Source: Oegoconia quadripuncta (lineage: Eukaryota; Arthropoda; Insecta; Lepidoptera; Autostichidae). From it: a DNA stretch of 64,000 nucleotides. The stretch spans positions 8,993,001 to 9,057,000 of the forward strand of contig OX438748.1 of NCBI GenBank assembly GCA_949316235.1. The letters are read 5' to 3'. Each line of letters begins with the position of its first letter. The stretch's first letter is position 1. Positions 1-12,179 of this stretch are shown piece by piece. The translations under genes were made by a program, and so were the position numbers. The notes beneath the pieces are model-generated. The model saw only the letters and a program-made list of their open reading frames with translations. It was not told where the DNA came from and did not search any database.

Positions 1-336
1 AGGACGTCTACAGCTGAATATACGCTTCATGGGGACATTTGTTTAGAGTGACCAGTCCTGCAATATTTATCATCTCCCAATTCGGTGTCGAAAAGATTCA
101 AAATTTAAATGCTGTTCACGAAAAGCATTTAAAATACGGGGGCAGCTCATCCTTGTGGATGGACGTCCGTTTGCGGACGCGTGTTCTCCCCTCTAGAACT
201 TTTATACCCAACGGCAATCAATCCCACGCGCTTTGTGCCTTGTGCCTAATTATATGATAATTAGAATAATAGTTTTTAATCAGGTGGACTATGTTGGCAA
301 TTTGCAAATGTTTGTTCTTTTTATATACGATTTGTA

Positions 337-387
337 ATAGATGTAACTTTAAATTTGTAAGTGTTACAAATTTAAAGTTACATCTAT
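337..387. repeat. Perfect 24-bp inverted repeat with 3-nt loop
   Basis: Left arm 337-360 and right arm 364-387 are exact reverse complements (left arm begins ATAGATGTAACTTT) separated by GTG. The arms contain no recognisable transposon end. Confidence 0.95.
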
Positions 388-1326
388 CAGTGAAAAGCTA
401 AAAATGAAATTATATTTGTTCAAATTGTTTTTAAAAATCTCCAATCGCTTAAACGATCTCTGAAAATATTCATGCCTATCATCCTCCGACAGGTGAAAAA
501 TCGCTGCGTCATATGTTACCGCTTCTCGGGGCTCGTAAAAAATTTGCTCTTTTATTACCTTGACCACGGGAACAAAAACATATTACAGGGAGCTAAGTCT
601 GTGAGGTGGATGAGACAGGACTGCACCATCCATTCTTGAATAATCGTCCTTACTCTTAGAGAATTGTGCGAAAAAGCGTTATTGTCTCAAGGTGTGTGTT
701 GAAGTCTTTGCTTTCTTTTCAACCACTCCAAAAATTGTTCCAAATGTCGACGTTGTCTGAATTGGCTCATTTGCAATTTTTCACCAAATATATCTGTATA
801 GAGAAAAAAAAATCTAGCTGACTGTCCCAGGGTTTATAATGCTCCACGAAAAATGGATGTTACGTGACAAACGGCTTTGTATGTGTCTTTATCCGGATGT
901 ATCTCAATAATGCATAACCCGATATGAGTGTGGCTTCTTTTATATGTGAGATTAAACTAGGGGAAAGTTTCTTAGTTATGTTTGATGAAGATACCATCAG
1001 CTCTTTCGAAGATATTGCAATTTTAACACAGTAGCTTTGTTAATCTTGCTATATCATTACAATACAATACAAATACACTTTATTGCAAAACAGATAAGAA
1101 AATACAGTTTCAGAAAAGTGGTAAGAATAGAATGTACAATTTGGCGACCTTATCACTAAAAGCTTATGTTTTATGATATTAAATTTATTTATAATTATGT
1201 TATATTAAAAACTATCATTATGTTTAGACCCTCGGGGGTTTTCTAAATTTTCAATTTGTATTATCGATACAGGTTTCTATCAATTGATCAATCAAATGTA
1301 TATAAGTAATATAGTATCTATACCCT

Positions 1327-1650
1327 ACATGAGATTTTTTACCCTAAGGAGAAAAATAGGGCATATTAGGTAAGTGAAATAGAAGATATTGGCATAGGTA
1401 GTTTATTTATTTATTTTTCAAAACTATCATCAAATAAACTATTAATTGTGTCATTTGACGATTGCGTTTGTAGCCTATTCCACATAATTACATCATTAAA
1501 TTAAAGAAATAAAGAAAACTTGGAGAAAAATGAGTTCCAAATTAATTTCGCATGATAGGAACCCTTACGTATCTCGCCAGTCGCATATAAAAATAAGGCA
1601 GGAGCGTGCGTTTTTGAAACAAAATATAAAACTACCTATGCCTATAGTAC
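1327..1650. mobile_element. Degenerate MITE copy (family of 21111-21496)
   Basis: It shares long near-identical stretches with the copy at 21111-21496, such as AATAGGGCATATTAGGTAAG, TTTGTAGCCTATTCCA and AATTACATCATTAAATTAAA. Both outer ends are eroded. The open frame at 1530-1892 overlaps it and is considered accidental. Confidence 0.75.
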
Positions 1651-2366
1651 AGGCAGATTTAAAATGCAACAAGTCTATGGGGATACTTGGACCACGCTGT
1701 AAAGAGTTCATATCATATACTTTAATGGCTGATTCTAACATATCATATAATATTATCCCAGAATCTGAAGAGTTCATTGGAGTCAATTATAACTACATTG
1801 CTCGTGGCTCGCGCGCCAGCTTAGCTTTCATTCTTCTACGACAGTTTGAATTTTATCGCGTTTATTTTTTTACGAAAGTGTATTTTGACTAAGGATTCCA
1901 TTTTAGGTTGATTTAATTTATATAAAGACCACTCGACTTTACAAGTTAATGAACTGTCCATAGTCACTGCTGTATTATATTGTTGTAGATCTTCCATAAA
2001 TACATTATTTTCACATAGTGTATGTCACCTGGGTGAATTAATACAGCTGTTAAGCACCAAGGGTAAAAGACTAACTTACTGTTAGATTCAATGCCCGGTG
2101 CAACCTAAATCACCTAGACGGACAGAGTCTACGTCATATTAGCACATTGAGCTTGCTATTGCATCTTTTTGAGTACTGTTATCTTCTATAGTGATTATAA
2201 TTAAATCGGTTGTGTTGACATTTCATACTACATTCCATATACAAAAGTAAAGAAATGAAAAATCACAAACATCAAACATCTAAATCGTGATATCATAATG
2301 TCCACAGATTTCTTTAGAGTCACTTTTATAAAAGATAACTGATCGGCCAGTACTCAAAAAGAAGGC

Positions 2367-2545
2367 CACTAGTTTTTTTTTTTTTTTTTATGCATAACGG
2401 GTTCGTATTTCACCTCAATCACACACACAGTCTGACACAAACCCACCAATCCGCACCGAGCCCGCGTGGTGGATTATAGCCCAATCCCTATCCCCATTAG
2501 AGGAGGCTGTGCCCCAACAGTGGGGACTTGTGATGCTGACTCAGG
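2367..2545. mobile_element. Composite of SINE tail fragments
   Basis: The first part (about 2371-2425) reads T-rich then ATGCATAACGGGTTCGTAT, the reverse complement of the tail of the CCGCCTCCG SINE. The second part (about 2455-2545) has CCCGCGTGGTGGATTATAGC and CCCAACAGTGGGG, the tail found with the 5S-headed SINE at 54110-54215. Confidence 0.6.
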
Positions 2546-2630
2546 CAGATGCAGTAGACACCCAGGTTGATACCGTTAATAACTAAAAAGGGCTACAAGT
2601 CGAGTTTATTGTTATATTTCACAATGTATT

Positions 2631-2857
2631 GACGACCTGTTTGGTGTAGTGGTTAGCAACTCTAACCACTATACCAAAAGGTTGGGGATTCGAATCCCGC
2701 TAGGGGCATATATTTGTGTGATGAATACGGACATGTGTACCCGAGTTATGGATGTTTTCATTTATAATAAGTATTTATTTACAAAAGAAAAAATGTATTT
2801 ATGTAGTATATCAACCATCTGGTATCCACAACACAAGCCTATAGTTGCTTAGTGTTA
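2631..2857 (+). mobile_element. tRNA-headed SINE, family B
   Basis: It begins GACGACCTGTTTGGTGTAGT (tRNA-like A box) with a B box GGGGATTCGAATCCCGC. The body includes CCGAGTTATGGATGTTTTCA and the 3' part has CATCTGGTATCCACAACACA. Other copies in this window are at 5515, 5945, 26880 (minus), 27238 (minus), 30684 (minus), 33639 (minus) and 36837 (minus). Confidence 0.85.
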
Positions 2858-3261
2858 TATATATATATATATATCCTATTGCCAAGTCTTAACTAACATA
2901 TAATACTGCAACAAATGTTTCGTGTATTTTTAGTTTGCTATTTATACTTTAACGAATTTTGTACAATAATTAGAATTAAATTACATTTACCGAACACATA
3001 AAAAGAAACACACCAATTACTCCAGTTTGCTGTAACTGGTCATGGGAAGGGGATCCTGGTGACCTGTATCACAGATTTTGTATGTGATTCAGATACCAGT
3101 CTTTAAAAAGACAACGTCTGCCACCTTGAATTTTGGCGAGAAATCTAATAACCATTCACTCGTCCAGTTGCCCACCGGCGAGTGCGATATATCGAATATA
3201 ATTTAGTATTGACTTATATTTTTTCTATTATGATCTTATTATTGTTTGTGTTTGTTGGCAG

Positions 3262-3398
3262 GTGTATCAGCCGGCGGCGGGGGCTGGGAGCCCTTAGGGC
3301 AGCCCTACTTCGATAACAGCACGAAGCGCGAAGCCACCGCCGCCGTGGGCCAGCCCGCGTACCTCCATTGTCGAGTGCGGAACCTAGCTGACAGAGCG
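3262..3398 (+). CDS. dpr: dpr exon: start of Ig domain 1 (first exon visible)
   Basis: The acceptor TTGGCAG precedes the exon and the donor GTGAGA follows it. The first two bases finish a codon begun in an upstream exon, then 45 codons follow and the exon ends in phase 0. The translation contains PYFDNSTKREATAAVGQPA, then YLHCRVRNLADRA, which carries the first Ig1 cysteine. The following intron interrupts the protein exactly before VSWIRK, so the junction reads RA|VSWIRK as expected for the family. GC content is far above the flanking intron. No signal peptide or start codon is present here, so this is not the first coding exon. Confidence 0.92.
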
Positions 3399-3961
3399 GT
3401 GAGAATTTTCTCTTATCAACAAGCCTCAAGTCATGGATAGCTATAATACGAAACGTGAAGTCACAATTGCTGTGGGCTATCAGATTAGTTAAATAACTTG
3501 TCTGTCTATTTGTCACAACTCCATATCTTAAGAAGTACAAAACTCAGTAGGTACCTGCTTCTTGGATTTTGGCAGTTTCATTGTAGGCTGCGGAAACTAT
3601 CTGACAGAGCGATGAGAATTTCCTTTTAGTCATTCGCAAGCGCGACGTCTGGATTATTAAGGCCGTCATACTAGTATTCACTAACCAGTGCGGAAACTAG
3701 ATGACAGCACACACTTTGACCTCACATCATCCTAACAGGTTATAAAATGTCTTTGTTCCATCCTTTACATTATGTATCTAAAGATACAAATAAGTAACCC
3801 TTATGGTCGCGATTGGGTCTGTCCGTCTATCACAACTTTAGGCATATGTTACGAATTACATAAATTTGCCACTTGTTATAGGGCTGTTATAAAACTTATT
3901 TACCTACGTCCGTCACAGTTCGAGGAATTACTAAATATTGCTATTTTCATTTCATTCATAT

Positions 3962-4308
3962 CCGCCTCCGTGGCTCAATGTAAACAACACTGAGTTTACG
4001 ATTCGGAGGTCGCGGGTTCGATCCCCAGCGGGGTACATGTTTAAGTACTCGGTTTGGTTGGTGGTAGGGCATATTAAAATGTCCGCCTGGCTAGCTACCA
4101 CCATCTTATCTAAATCTGCCGCCAAGCAGCAATGTTAATAGCATTATTGTGTTCCGGTTGTCAGAGATAAGATAGCCAGTCCCCCAAATGTGTTGGGGTT
4201 TCCGGGTTAGTACGCTTCCACCTTCGACCTCATCTTCACTTAACATCAGGTGTGATTGAGGTCAAGTACGAACCCGTCGTGCATAAAAAAAAAAAAGAAA
4301 AAAAAAAG
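3962..4308 (+). mobile_element. tRNA-headed SINE, family A, full length
   Basis: It starts CCGCCTCCGTGGCTCAATGT and has the B box GGTTCGATCCCCAGC. It carries the family body (TGGCTAGCTACCACCATCTT, TTCCACCTTCGACCTCATCT) and ends AACCCGTCGTGCATAAAA followed by an A-rich tail. Pol III-type internal promoter boxes and an A tail mark it as a tRNA-derived SINE moved by a LINE. Confidence 0.88.
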
Positions 4309-5514
4309 AGTGTTTCATTGAAGTTAGAATTTAAATGTGAAGCAACGTGGTCGAGTGAATTATCACAAGAAAGAATTCAAATTCAAAAAAAGTTTTACTT
4401 CGAATAAGAATAACATGATATACAATTATCACTTATTCACAATGCAAACTCCCCAGAGAAGAAGGTGTAAGAAACTCTGGGGTTGCTCTTTCTAAATAAG
4501 TATTTTTACATTTTATTATTCGACAAAAATAAATAATACATTGGGTATCGCCGAGTGGTTCATATCCACGCATTCTTATCATCTGGATAGAAATTTTATA
4601 ATAAGCCTGTGGCAAATAGTTTCCGTTTAATGGTGATTTTAAATTTATTTAAAGACAAATTTGGAATGTCTACCGGAACCTTATTATAAAAGCGTATACA
4701 TTGTCCCTTGAACGACTTTGTGTGCTACGTAACTGCTAAGAACAGCAAGTTTATTTTTATATTATGTATTCCACTGTTTTTCCTAAGCAAGTACAGATTC
4801 TTTCTTACGTACATTTAACAAAGAGCTTTATTTACATGTTACACTTATCTTGAAATCGTATATAACTAATCATGTGCGAAAGTGACCGTCCTGTCCCTTA
4901 TCTGCAGAGTTAACAAATAGAAAATCTATTTTAAAGGACTAATTTAGGCCTCGGTAGAGATTAGTGCAAAGTGAAAATTTTGAATGAGTAAAAGCGGACG
5001 GGACGAAACCCGCATGAGTAAAAAGGATGCTAATAATACAACGTAGATTCGGTTCATGGAATCACGTATGACTAAAAAAGATGGAGAGCGCTATCGCGAA
5101 CAGACACGGGCAGAAAGTCCTGCCTGTGCGGAAGGCTTTACGGTTACTTATTTTATTTCCGAGAATTGATAATTTGCCTCATTATTCGCATAGAAAATTC
5201 TGGTACCTATCTATACTTTCATATATCACTTTATCAACATATTGTATGGTGTTTGATTAAAGAAATTAATGGGTAATAGATGTTTTTTGACTTACAGTAA
5301 TGTTTACCTATTCATTGTGTAGATTTATTTTGATTATTAGGCAGTTTTACTACCAATTTGTAGCAGAGTTATGATAAAAAGCAGGGTTTGATATAATTAA
5401 AACTCAGGACATGACTACAATAGAGATTCGATTTTATACATACATTCGATTTCACTCATAAGAACAAAACCAAATGTATTTAATGTTATATTTTTTGTGT
5501 AGTGTATATAGGTA

Positions 5515-5725
5515 GACGACCTGTTTGGTGTAGTAGTTAGAAACGCTGACTGCTATACCAAAAAGTCGTGGGTTCGAATCCCGCTAGGGCTGTATGTTTG
5601 TATGATGAATACGGACATGTGTACCCGAGTTATGGATGTTTTTCATTTATAATGGTATTTGTGTAGTATATCAATCAACTGATATCCATAATACAAGCCT
5701 AGTTGCTGGGTGTGGAACTAAAAGT
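5515..5725 (+). mobile_element. tRNA-headed SINE, family B
   Basis: GACGACCTGTTTGGTGTAGT head, B box GGGTTCGAATCCCGC, and the GAATACGGACATGTGTACCC body segment shared with the copy at 2631. Confidence 0.85.
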
Positions 5726-5944
5726 TTTTTTAAATATTAAAAACTGTCTATGCCTTGGTTTTAGATTAGATCATAATTCGCACTGGACCTGCCTTTAATG
5801 AGTGGAGGCTGTTCGATACCCGTGCCATAGCTTGTTTTGTTTTGAATTAAATAATGAATTCAAAAGAGCTAGCGCGTTAGAGAACAAGAAATATACTTTT
5901 AGCTGCAGATTTGCGACTACAATCCTTTACAATCCAGCATAATT

Positions 5945-6160
5945 GACGACCAATTGGTGTAGTGGATAGACCCTATCAACAGTTGAAGCTGGCTCGAAGC
6001 CCGCGAGAGGTAAATGTTTATGTGATGAATATTTATTCCCGAGTCATGGATGTTTATATAAATATTTATGTATTTTTGTCCGTAATCTAGTATCCATAGT
6101 GCAAGCTTTGCATAGTTTGGGACTAGATGTAGTAGACTAGAAGTATCCGAAATATTTATT
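5945..6160 (+). mobile_element. tRNA-headed SINE, family B, diverged subfamily
   Basis: The head reads GACGACCAATTGGTGTAGTG and the body CCGAGTCATGGATGTTTATA. The B box is eroded (GGCTCGAAGCCCGCG). The minus-strand copies at 33639 and 36837 belong to the same subfamily (CATCCATGACTC, ACACCAATCGG). Confidence 0.8.
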
Positions 6161-7077
6161 TATTTATAATACAAATTAAGTTTTCTCAGAAAATTATGAA
6201 TGTTATTCGATAGTACTTTTAGTATATTGTTGAAATCAGTAATTGCACATTAAATGTACATGACAAATTATCCAAAAACATTCATTGATTTACTGAGAAA
6301 AGGATTATCTGTTTCAGACAGATATTCGTAGAAAGACTGAGTCAATAGAATTATGACGGAAATGCAATGGAGAATGTACACGATATCTAGATGAATCCAT
6401 ATAATGGCCGTATCACACGTCCCATCTCCGTACACTTCTCTATCCAGGATTTACAATCTATATATCGGAATAGGTGCCATTATTGACCTATATTGCGAAT
6501 TTGCAGCTGAGTTTACGAAATCTATAGCACTTGCTTATTAACCCAACCCAAGTATATTCTTCTAAATAATCTGCTAAGTCTTAAACTTATTTACCATAAA
6601 AACATATTTTGTATGAGTTGATAATACGAGTATTGCAATTAATTGTTTTTTTAATTAGCCTGGGTTCTCGTATTATTTTTCACGTATCTCGATCCGATGC
6701 AATCTCTCTCCTCTCTTCATTGAAAGCATCCAGCTCGTCGGCGATATAGAGGGCCATAAAGCGATGGCTCACAAAGAAATTAATACTAATCGTATTTTTT
6801 TAGATACGACCTTTATCCCAAATGGGGTAGTCAGGTAAAAAAAAAATATTCCCCGTCCCATAGTCACCTTTTATGACATCCACGTGAAGAGATGGGTTGC
6901 TTCTATTCTTTTTACGTGCCGCAACTACGCAGCACAACATGATTTTTTGTTCTTTTAAAATAATACGGAATATTTTCGTTCTATTTTTTCTCTTTTTATT
7001 ATTAACATTTTCTTTATCCTCATTTTAAATTTTGTTTGTGTTATCATATACGTATACCAATTTTTCATCATTACATC

Positions 7078-7290
7078 CTCCACCGGACGTTCACTACTGA
7101 ATATATAGGCCTCCGCCATAGATTAGAGCGATCGGTTGGAAGAGGCCTGTATCCAGGACTTCCCGGGACCCTCATCACGTCCTCCATCCACCTTGTTAGT
7201 GGACGTTCTACGCTTGTCGAATTGGTAAAGATCGCAGGAAGCCGCTGGGTGTGGACAGCGTAGGACCGATCGTTGTGCAGATCCTTAACT
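7078..7290 (-). mobile_element. RTE-like LINE 3' end fragment
   Basis: Read on the minus strand it gives GTGGATGGAGGACGTGATGA, then a phrase equivalent to GCAGGCCGCTTCCAACC and GAGGCCTATATTCAGTAGTG. This is the same 3' tail found at 8461, 34255, 35380 and 53748. No coding capacity remains. Confidence 0.65.
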
Positions 7291-8460
7291 GACATGATGA
7301 TGAATTATATATTAGGTACATCCACGATTAGTTAAGCAGCATTGACTAATTGCTTTATATACTTTAATTATCTACGATGATAATGAACTTTTAGAAAGCA
7401 CTAACAGTACCCTAGATAGCAGCCGTGAGGTGTACGATTAAATTACATCAATTTAATTTATTATCATGTCACAACTACATAGTGTGTATTAGAAACATCA
7501 AACGTATATCAACCAGCAATAACCATTAATCAATCGTAAATAATACTTTCTGTGACAGAATAACCCACTGAATCATTATATTAACCGCACCATTATCAGA
7601 AACACAATATTCCTGAAATGTTATACTAACATTATCTAAGGCCGTACAGCGTACCGTTGCCATATTTATGACAGATCACGAACTAATATGAACGTTATTA
7701 AACAGGATGACACTAGACGAGGAGCTCTACTTAGTTGTATAGGATGAATTGGTACCCTTCTTGAATGTCAAATTAACATTAAAACACGGACTAATATCTC
7801 ATAAAATACTCCTATCTATTCAATATCAACAATCCTTGAATTGCTTCACTGCTGACGTGGGAGCAATTTATTCACTGACATCGCTTTTCTTGAGCTTTAC
7901 CCCAAATGACGCTGAGCTAGCAATTTGGTGAGTGTAAGCTTTTGCTAATGTTATAATAACATTGCTAATTACTATTACTTAAATCAACATGTGTTACTAG
8001 TGGAGACTTCATTTATATAATGAATAAATATTTTTAGGGATATTGGAACGATATAGATATGGTGGTTAATCTATCTATGATTGTGGATGATTGATTTAAA
8101 TGACAGTAGGTATAAGAGTATTGATAATGTATATACTTGTTTATAATTCGTACTATATATATGTATATTGGATAGGTTATGTGGTATATTTATTTATATA
8201 TATATATTTTTTTATAAAATAATTTTCAATTGTTGTGTACACTGTTTGCTGCCCAATCTAATAAACACTATGTATCTCTAAGGTTTGCTGGTAGAAAACT
8301 CTATCGGAGTTAAGCTCGCCTTTGTACATTTTATATACAATGCATATTTCTGTAACAATTTTGTGTACAATAAAGATGTTAAGATAAGATAAGTATATAT
8401 GAATAATGAAAAAATAATTGTGAGTTCAACATTAAATTCTTCGTCTCGTCTAAAAAGTGC

Positions 8461-8850
8461 TTAAAGATGAAAGTCTTTAATCAATGTTATGGTTATGGCA
8501 CTGAAACCTGGACTCTTATTATGGACCTCTTAAGAAAGCTCTAGGTCTGTGAGCCATCTAGAGGCCGATGCAAAAGGGAAGCGAGAATGTCACCGGCATA
8601 GCCCAGTGAATAAGTAAGTAAGAAGTGGCAGTGGGCTGGACACAGCTCGTAGAACTGATGGCTGGCGAGTGAAGACTACGCACCGGCATGCGCAACATAG
8701 GACGTCAAGGTTGACGGACGACCTGATGAAGCTCGAGGGAAGTGGCTGGATGCAGGCCGCTTCCAACCTATAGCTCTAGAAACTATTGGGGAGGTCTGTG
8801 TTCAACAGTGGACATCACAGGATCTGCCACAGGGCAGATGTGATGATGAG
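8461..8850 (+). pseudogene. RTE-like LINE, 3' coding remnant and tail
   Basis: The plus-strand reading around 8467-8520 gives fragments YGTETWTL, and around 8625-8700 gives WQWAGHS..RTDGW, typical of the C-terminal part of RTE-like non-LTR reverse transcriptases. The frame is broken. The 3' tail GGATGCAGGCCGCTTCCAAC and GTGTTCAACAGTGGACATCA follows. It is an old 5'-truncated insertion. Confidence 0.65.
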
Positions 8851-10417
8851 GACTACTTAATTGCTGGTTCACGAAGCAGTGTATTTAGATTTTTATTTGT
8901 GTGTAAAGGTACAAAGGTACAAAAGCCTATATCGACTTATCCGATACTAAAATATAGGTAAAACCTTGTTCATTTACATAATTTAGGCATTGGATGCATC
9001 ACCATATTCTTTCTTGATATACCACTTCAAATACACATCCTAAATTGTGTGCAAATGAACTATATTTTATTTATTTGGTTAAAACGTGAACCTATTTTAA
9101 GGATCACAGGGACTCGGTTCTCGCGTACTTGACATTTCAGTTTCCAACAATGCAAGCTCCTTGGCCAGTGTAAAAGACCTCTCAACCAGAATTATTGGCT
9201 TTTGTAATATGTCACAGCGAGCCAAACAACTGTATTTAAGACCTGATATATTGGTATGTCTATCAATTTCACACTTATACCTAAGTGATAAACCTGTCGC
9301 TGTCCGTTATTGAAATCTTGAGTACACAAGATATCTTAAAGCTGAGCAATCATAGCAATCATTGCCCAATTAAGTACTCTATACGCGAATGGGTATCGTC
9401 GTGGTATGTATGATACGAATATAAATATTGTTAACTCCGTAAAGATCTCGGTTTTATCGAACGTTGGTGTTTACGAGATGCTTCATTTTCATGCTTGATA
9501 GAAATCTATCTAGCCGTTTTCAAAATATTTAGCTCTTAACTGTTGGTTTAATTTATGTCAACCTATTTTTTTATTCAAGGTTTTGCTGGAGGTATGTCTT
9601 TTTAGAAATCAGCTAGATAGATAATTCGTTTATTTGTCCCTAAGAACATTGCAACAACGATAACGATAACAAATAACAATTTACAGTATAGTTTAAAATG
9701 GAGTCAAAAGTAATAAAATGGCATAATGGTACACATTATGTGACATTTAAGAAGTTTTTATTCCTTATAGGGATAATATGGTTCATTCAGTATGTAATTC
9801 AGGCCGCGGACGGATTAAGCGCTGGTATTCTGTGAGGATGTTTGGAATTTGTGAGCAGTATGAGAAAATGAATAAAAATTACATAATTATAAGGTTATCA
9901 TATACATATTAAACAAAATTAATAACTTAATTACAGTTCTTTACTGTGCTAATTAGTGTACAAGAAACTTTAATAATAATATTTAAGCTAATCGAATTCA
10001 AAAAGTACTTAACCAAAATTTATGCCGAATTTCCATAGTCATGACCTCGATAACGTCAAAGGGAATATATCCAATTGCCAGCACGGCAACCCACTGAGGC
10101 ATAGCAATCAGAGGAGACCTGTACGGGGCGTATACAAGTGGAGGTTAAGGATCAATCGCGTCTTCAAATGCTATTCACCTACTAGCAATTGAACTAGTCA
10201 AAACAGTTCTAGGGAATTATTATAGTTATCTAATTGTCCCTGATTGAAGTTCGTACAATTAGGCACCGAAGGTGTTGCCTATTTGTAAACCTGGAGGGCA
10301 CTGTAATCTTTACTTTAAATATCCAGTTAATTGTCTATTGATTTCAAAGAAAGAAGTCATTAATATGTCTACATGTAACCTCCATTTACATGTACTTCCA
10401 TGTACATCTACATTTAA

Positions 10418-10730
10418 CCGCCTCCGTGGCTCAATGTAAACAACATACGGTTTACGATTCGGAGGTCGCGGGTTCAATCTCCAGCGGGGTACATGTTTAA
10501 GTACTCGATTTGGTTGGTGGTAGGGCATTTTCAATGTCCGCCTGGCTAGCTACCATCATCTTATGTAAATCTTAATAGCATTGTTGTGTTCCGGTTGTCA
10601 GAGATAAGATAGCCAGTCCCCCAAATGTGTTGGGGTTTCCGGGTCATTACGCTTCCACCTTCGACCTCATCTTCACTTAACATCAGGTGTGATTGAGGTC
10701 AAGTACGAACCCGATATCCATAACAAAAAA
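10418..10730 (+). mobile_element. tRNA-headed SINE, family A
   Basis: CCGCCTCCGTGGCTCAATGT head, B box GGGTTCAATCTCCAGC, and most of the body. The piece between TCTTATGTAAATC and TTAATAGCATTG is shortened compared with the copy at 3962. Confidence 0.87.
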
Positions 10731-11559
10731 CATGAAATTGTTAAAATAAAACTGACAATATGTTTGCATTCACTGCAGATGATCAAGAACTGGTTAATAT
10801 TACAAGAAAGTGTTCTATCTTTGAAATACAATATGTTCATTTTTTTTTGAGATTTGTCATGCAGGCTGAGAACGACCGGCTATTTCTGTCAGTTGGTTGC
10901 TTACGGCGAACGATTAAGGGTATATGGAGGCGGTTGCCGTAGGCAAATGTAATTGAATTGTAATGTTTTTTTCCTCCACTAATAAAATACAAGCAAAATG
11001 CTAGATTGAAAATAAGTAAGTTGCCGATAACAAGTAATTTCAATACGAGTTGTTTTCCCTATACCTAGTTCATAAGAATAAATCTATATTTCGTCTTCCG
11101 CAACACTATCATATAATTTGAATGTCCGATAATATTTCTTTGCACCAGTCAATGTGAGCCCATTTCTCTTCTGAAGAATCCAGCGAGAAGTTGTGTTATT
11201 TCAATATTGATGTAATTTGTTGAATTTCGCTCATAAAATAATTCAAAATGTCTATTTTTTTGTTTTAACTTTGTTTTGACTTAACTTTATTGCTTATACA
11301 CACCTATAAGTTTTCTTAATATGTAGCGTAACAATTATGTTAAACATTTCAAGCGCAATATCTTTATTAACCTAATAACAATTACAAAAGTACGTAGTAT
11401 CGCTTTTAGTTTTAAGGTCGCCTAATAGTATTCCATTGTTTTTATCAAAATTTATTGTAAAACTTCACCTTCAAAAATCAAAAAAATCATCGTCCATAAA
11501 TCCAAGTCCAAGTGACGAACTTTGATTAATGATATAAAAAAATCTAATGTAATTTTATA

Positions 11560-11780
11560 AATATGAAAGTTTGGATGTTTGTTTGTTTGTTGCCAAATAC
11601 GGCGAAACGGATGAACAGATTTGGATTAAATTTGGTATATAGGTAAGATATACCCTGGATAAAGACATAGGATATTTTTTATCGCGATAAAGTGAGTAGT
11701 TCCCGCGGGATAAACAAATTTCCGCGATAAAGTAATTCCCCGCAAATATATAATATTTTGAACAGTTTCATCAATTATCT
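11560..11780. repeat. Dispersed repeat (GTTTGTTTGTTGCC family)
   Basis: The phrase order GAAAGTTTGGATGTTTGTTT, CGAAACGGATGAACAGATTT, GACATAGGATATTTTTTATC, CCCGCGGGATAAACAAATTT recurs in diverged form at 58170-58400 and again at 58418-58580. The class is not determined; no terminal repeats or coding remnants are visible. Confidence 0.6.
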
Positions 11781-11932
11781 AGTCTAGGGAATGTACTATG
11801 TCCTATGCCTGTACTATGTTTACTAGATAACGGTAAACATACATACATATTTAAGATATATAATGGAAAGAATAAGACCCTCCAAACATTATCATCAAAT
11901 TCAACCTTAATTCATCAACCTTAATTGTGTTG

Positions 11933-11937
11933 CCGAC
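11933..11937. repeat. Target-site duplication, left copy (CCGAC)
   Basis: CCGAC directly abuts the TGT start of the 5' LTR and is repeated exactly at 20361-20365 after the ACA end of the 3' LTR. The unoccupied target would have read TTGCCGACTGTAGTC. Confidence 0.93.
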
Positions 11938-12174
11938 TGTACGGTCAAACCGTACATGTTATTATTGTGTTAGCGTCAGCATTTTACCCCATCGTCCGAG
12001 GAGCCGCGCGATTGCCCTTCAGTTCACGTTCGATTATCAGACCAATCGCGTGTGCTCCTTATCACTGCAAAATCACCGCTTTTCATATGTTTTTATGGTG
12101 CATCCATTAAACAATATAATATCAATTATTAACCACAGTATCATTTAACAAACAAACTGCACGATCCCCGTACA
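11938..12174 (+). repeat. 5' LTR of the BEL/Pao element
   Basis: This 237-bp LTR runs from TGTACGGTC to CCCCGTACA and is repeated at 20124-20360 with one substitution. Its first 19 bp form an inverted repeat (TGTACGGT, CAA, ACCGTACA), so the terminal sequence is present twice at this end. The extreme ends are also inverted copies (TGTACGG and CCGTACA). An ATTAAA hexamer at 12106-12111 could serve as the poly(A) signal, and TCAGTT at 12019-12024 matches the insect initiator. Confidence 0.96.
12019..12024 (+). promoter_or_regulatory. Candidate initiator of the LTR promoter
   Basis: TCAGTT fits the arthropod initiator TCAGTY, which many LTR retroelements use without a TATA box. No TATA motif is seen about 30 bp upstream, and the region at +28 only partly fits a downstream promoter element. 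Transcription would start near 12021. The single LTR difference lies just upstream of it. Assignment is by motif only. Confidence 0.3.
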
Positions 12175-12179
12175 GTTTT

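Larger units (their letters stand above)
1..3261 (+). other. Intron or upstream region of the dpr gene
   Basis: Non-coding DNA lies upstream of the first visible exon. It holds a perfect hairpin (337-387), a degenerate MITE copy (about 1327-1650), SINE tail fragments (2367-2545) and one complete tRNA-headed SINE (2631-2857). I see no signal-peptide exon. Open frames here are short and AT-driven. Confidence 0.6.
3399..11932 (+). other. dpr intron, part 5' of the provirus
   Basis: Non-coding DNA with several repeats: SINE A at 3962 and 10418, SINE B at 5515 and 5945, LINE tails at 7078 and 8461, and a dispersed repeat at about 11560-11780. Near 3580-3720 short phrases from the preceding exon (CTGACAGAGCGATGAGAATT) recur, see findings. 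No gene recognised. Confidence 0.6.

Noticed and set aside
1530..1892. 120-codon plus-strand open frame
   Set aside because: Most of its 5' part overlaps the decayed MITE copy at 1327-1650; the same segment is not open in the copy at 21111-21496.
2641..2700. Possible tRNA gene (A and B boxes present)
   Set aside because: The same sequence recurs as the head of several SINE copies, the cloverleaf is imperfect and a SINE body follows.
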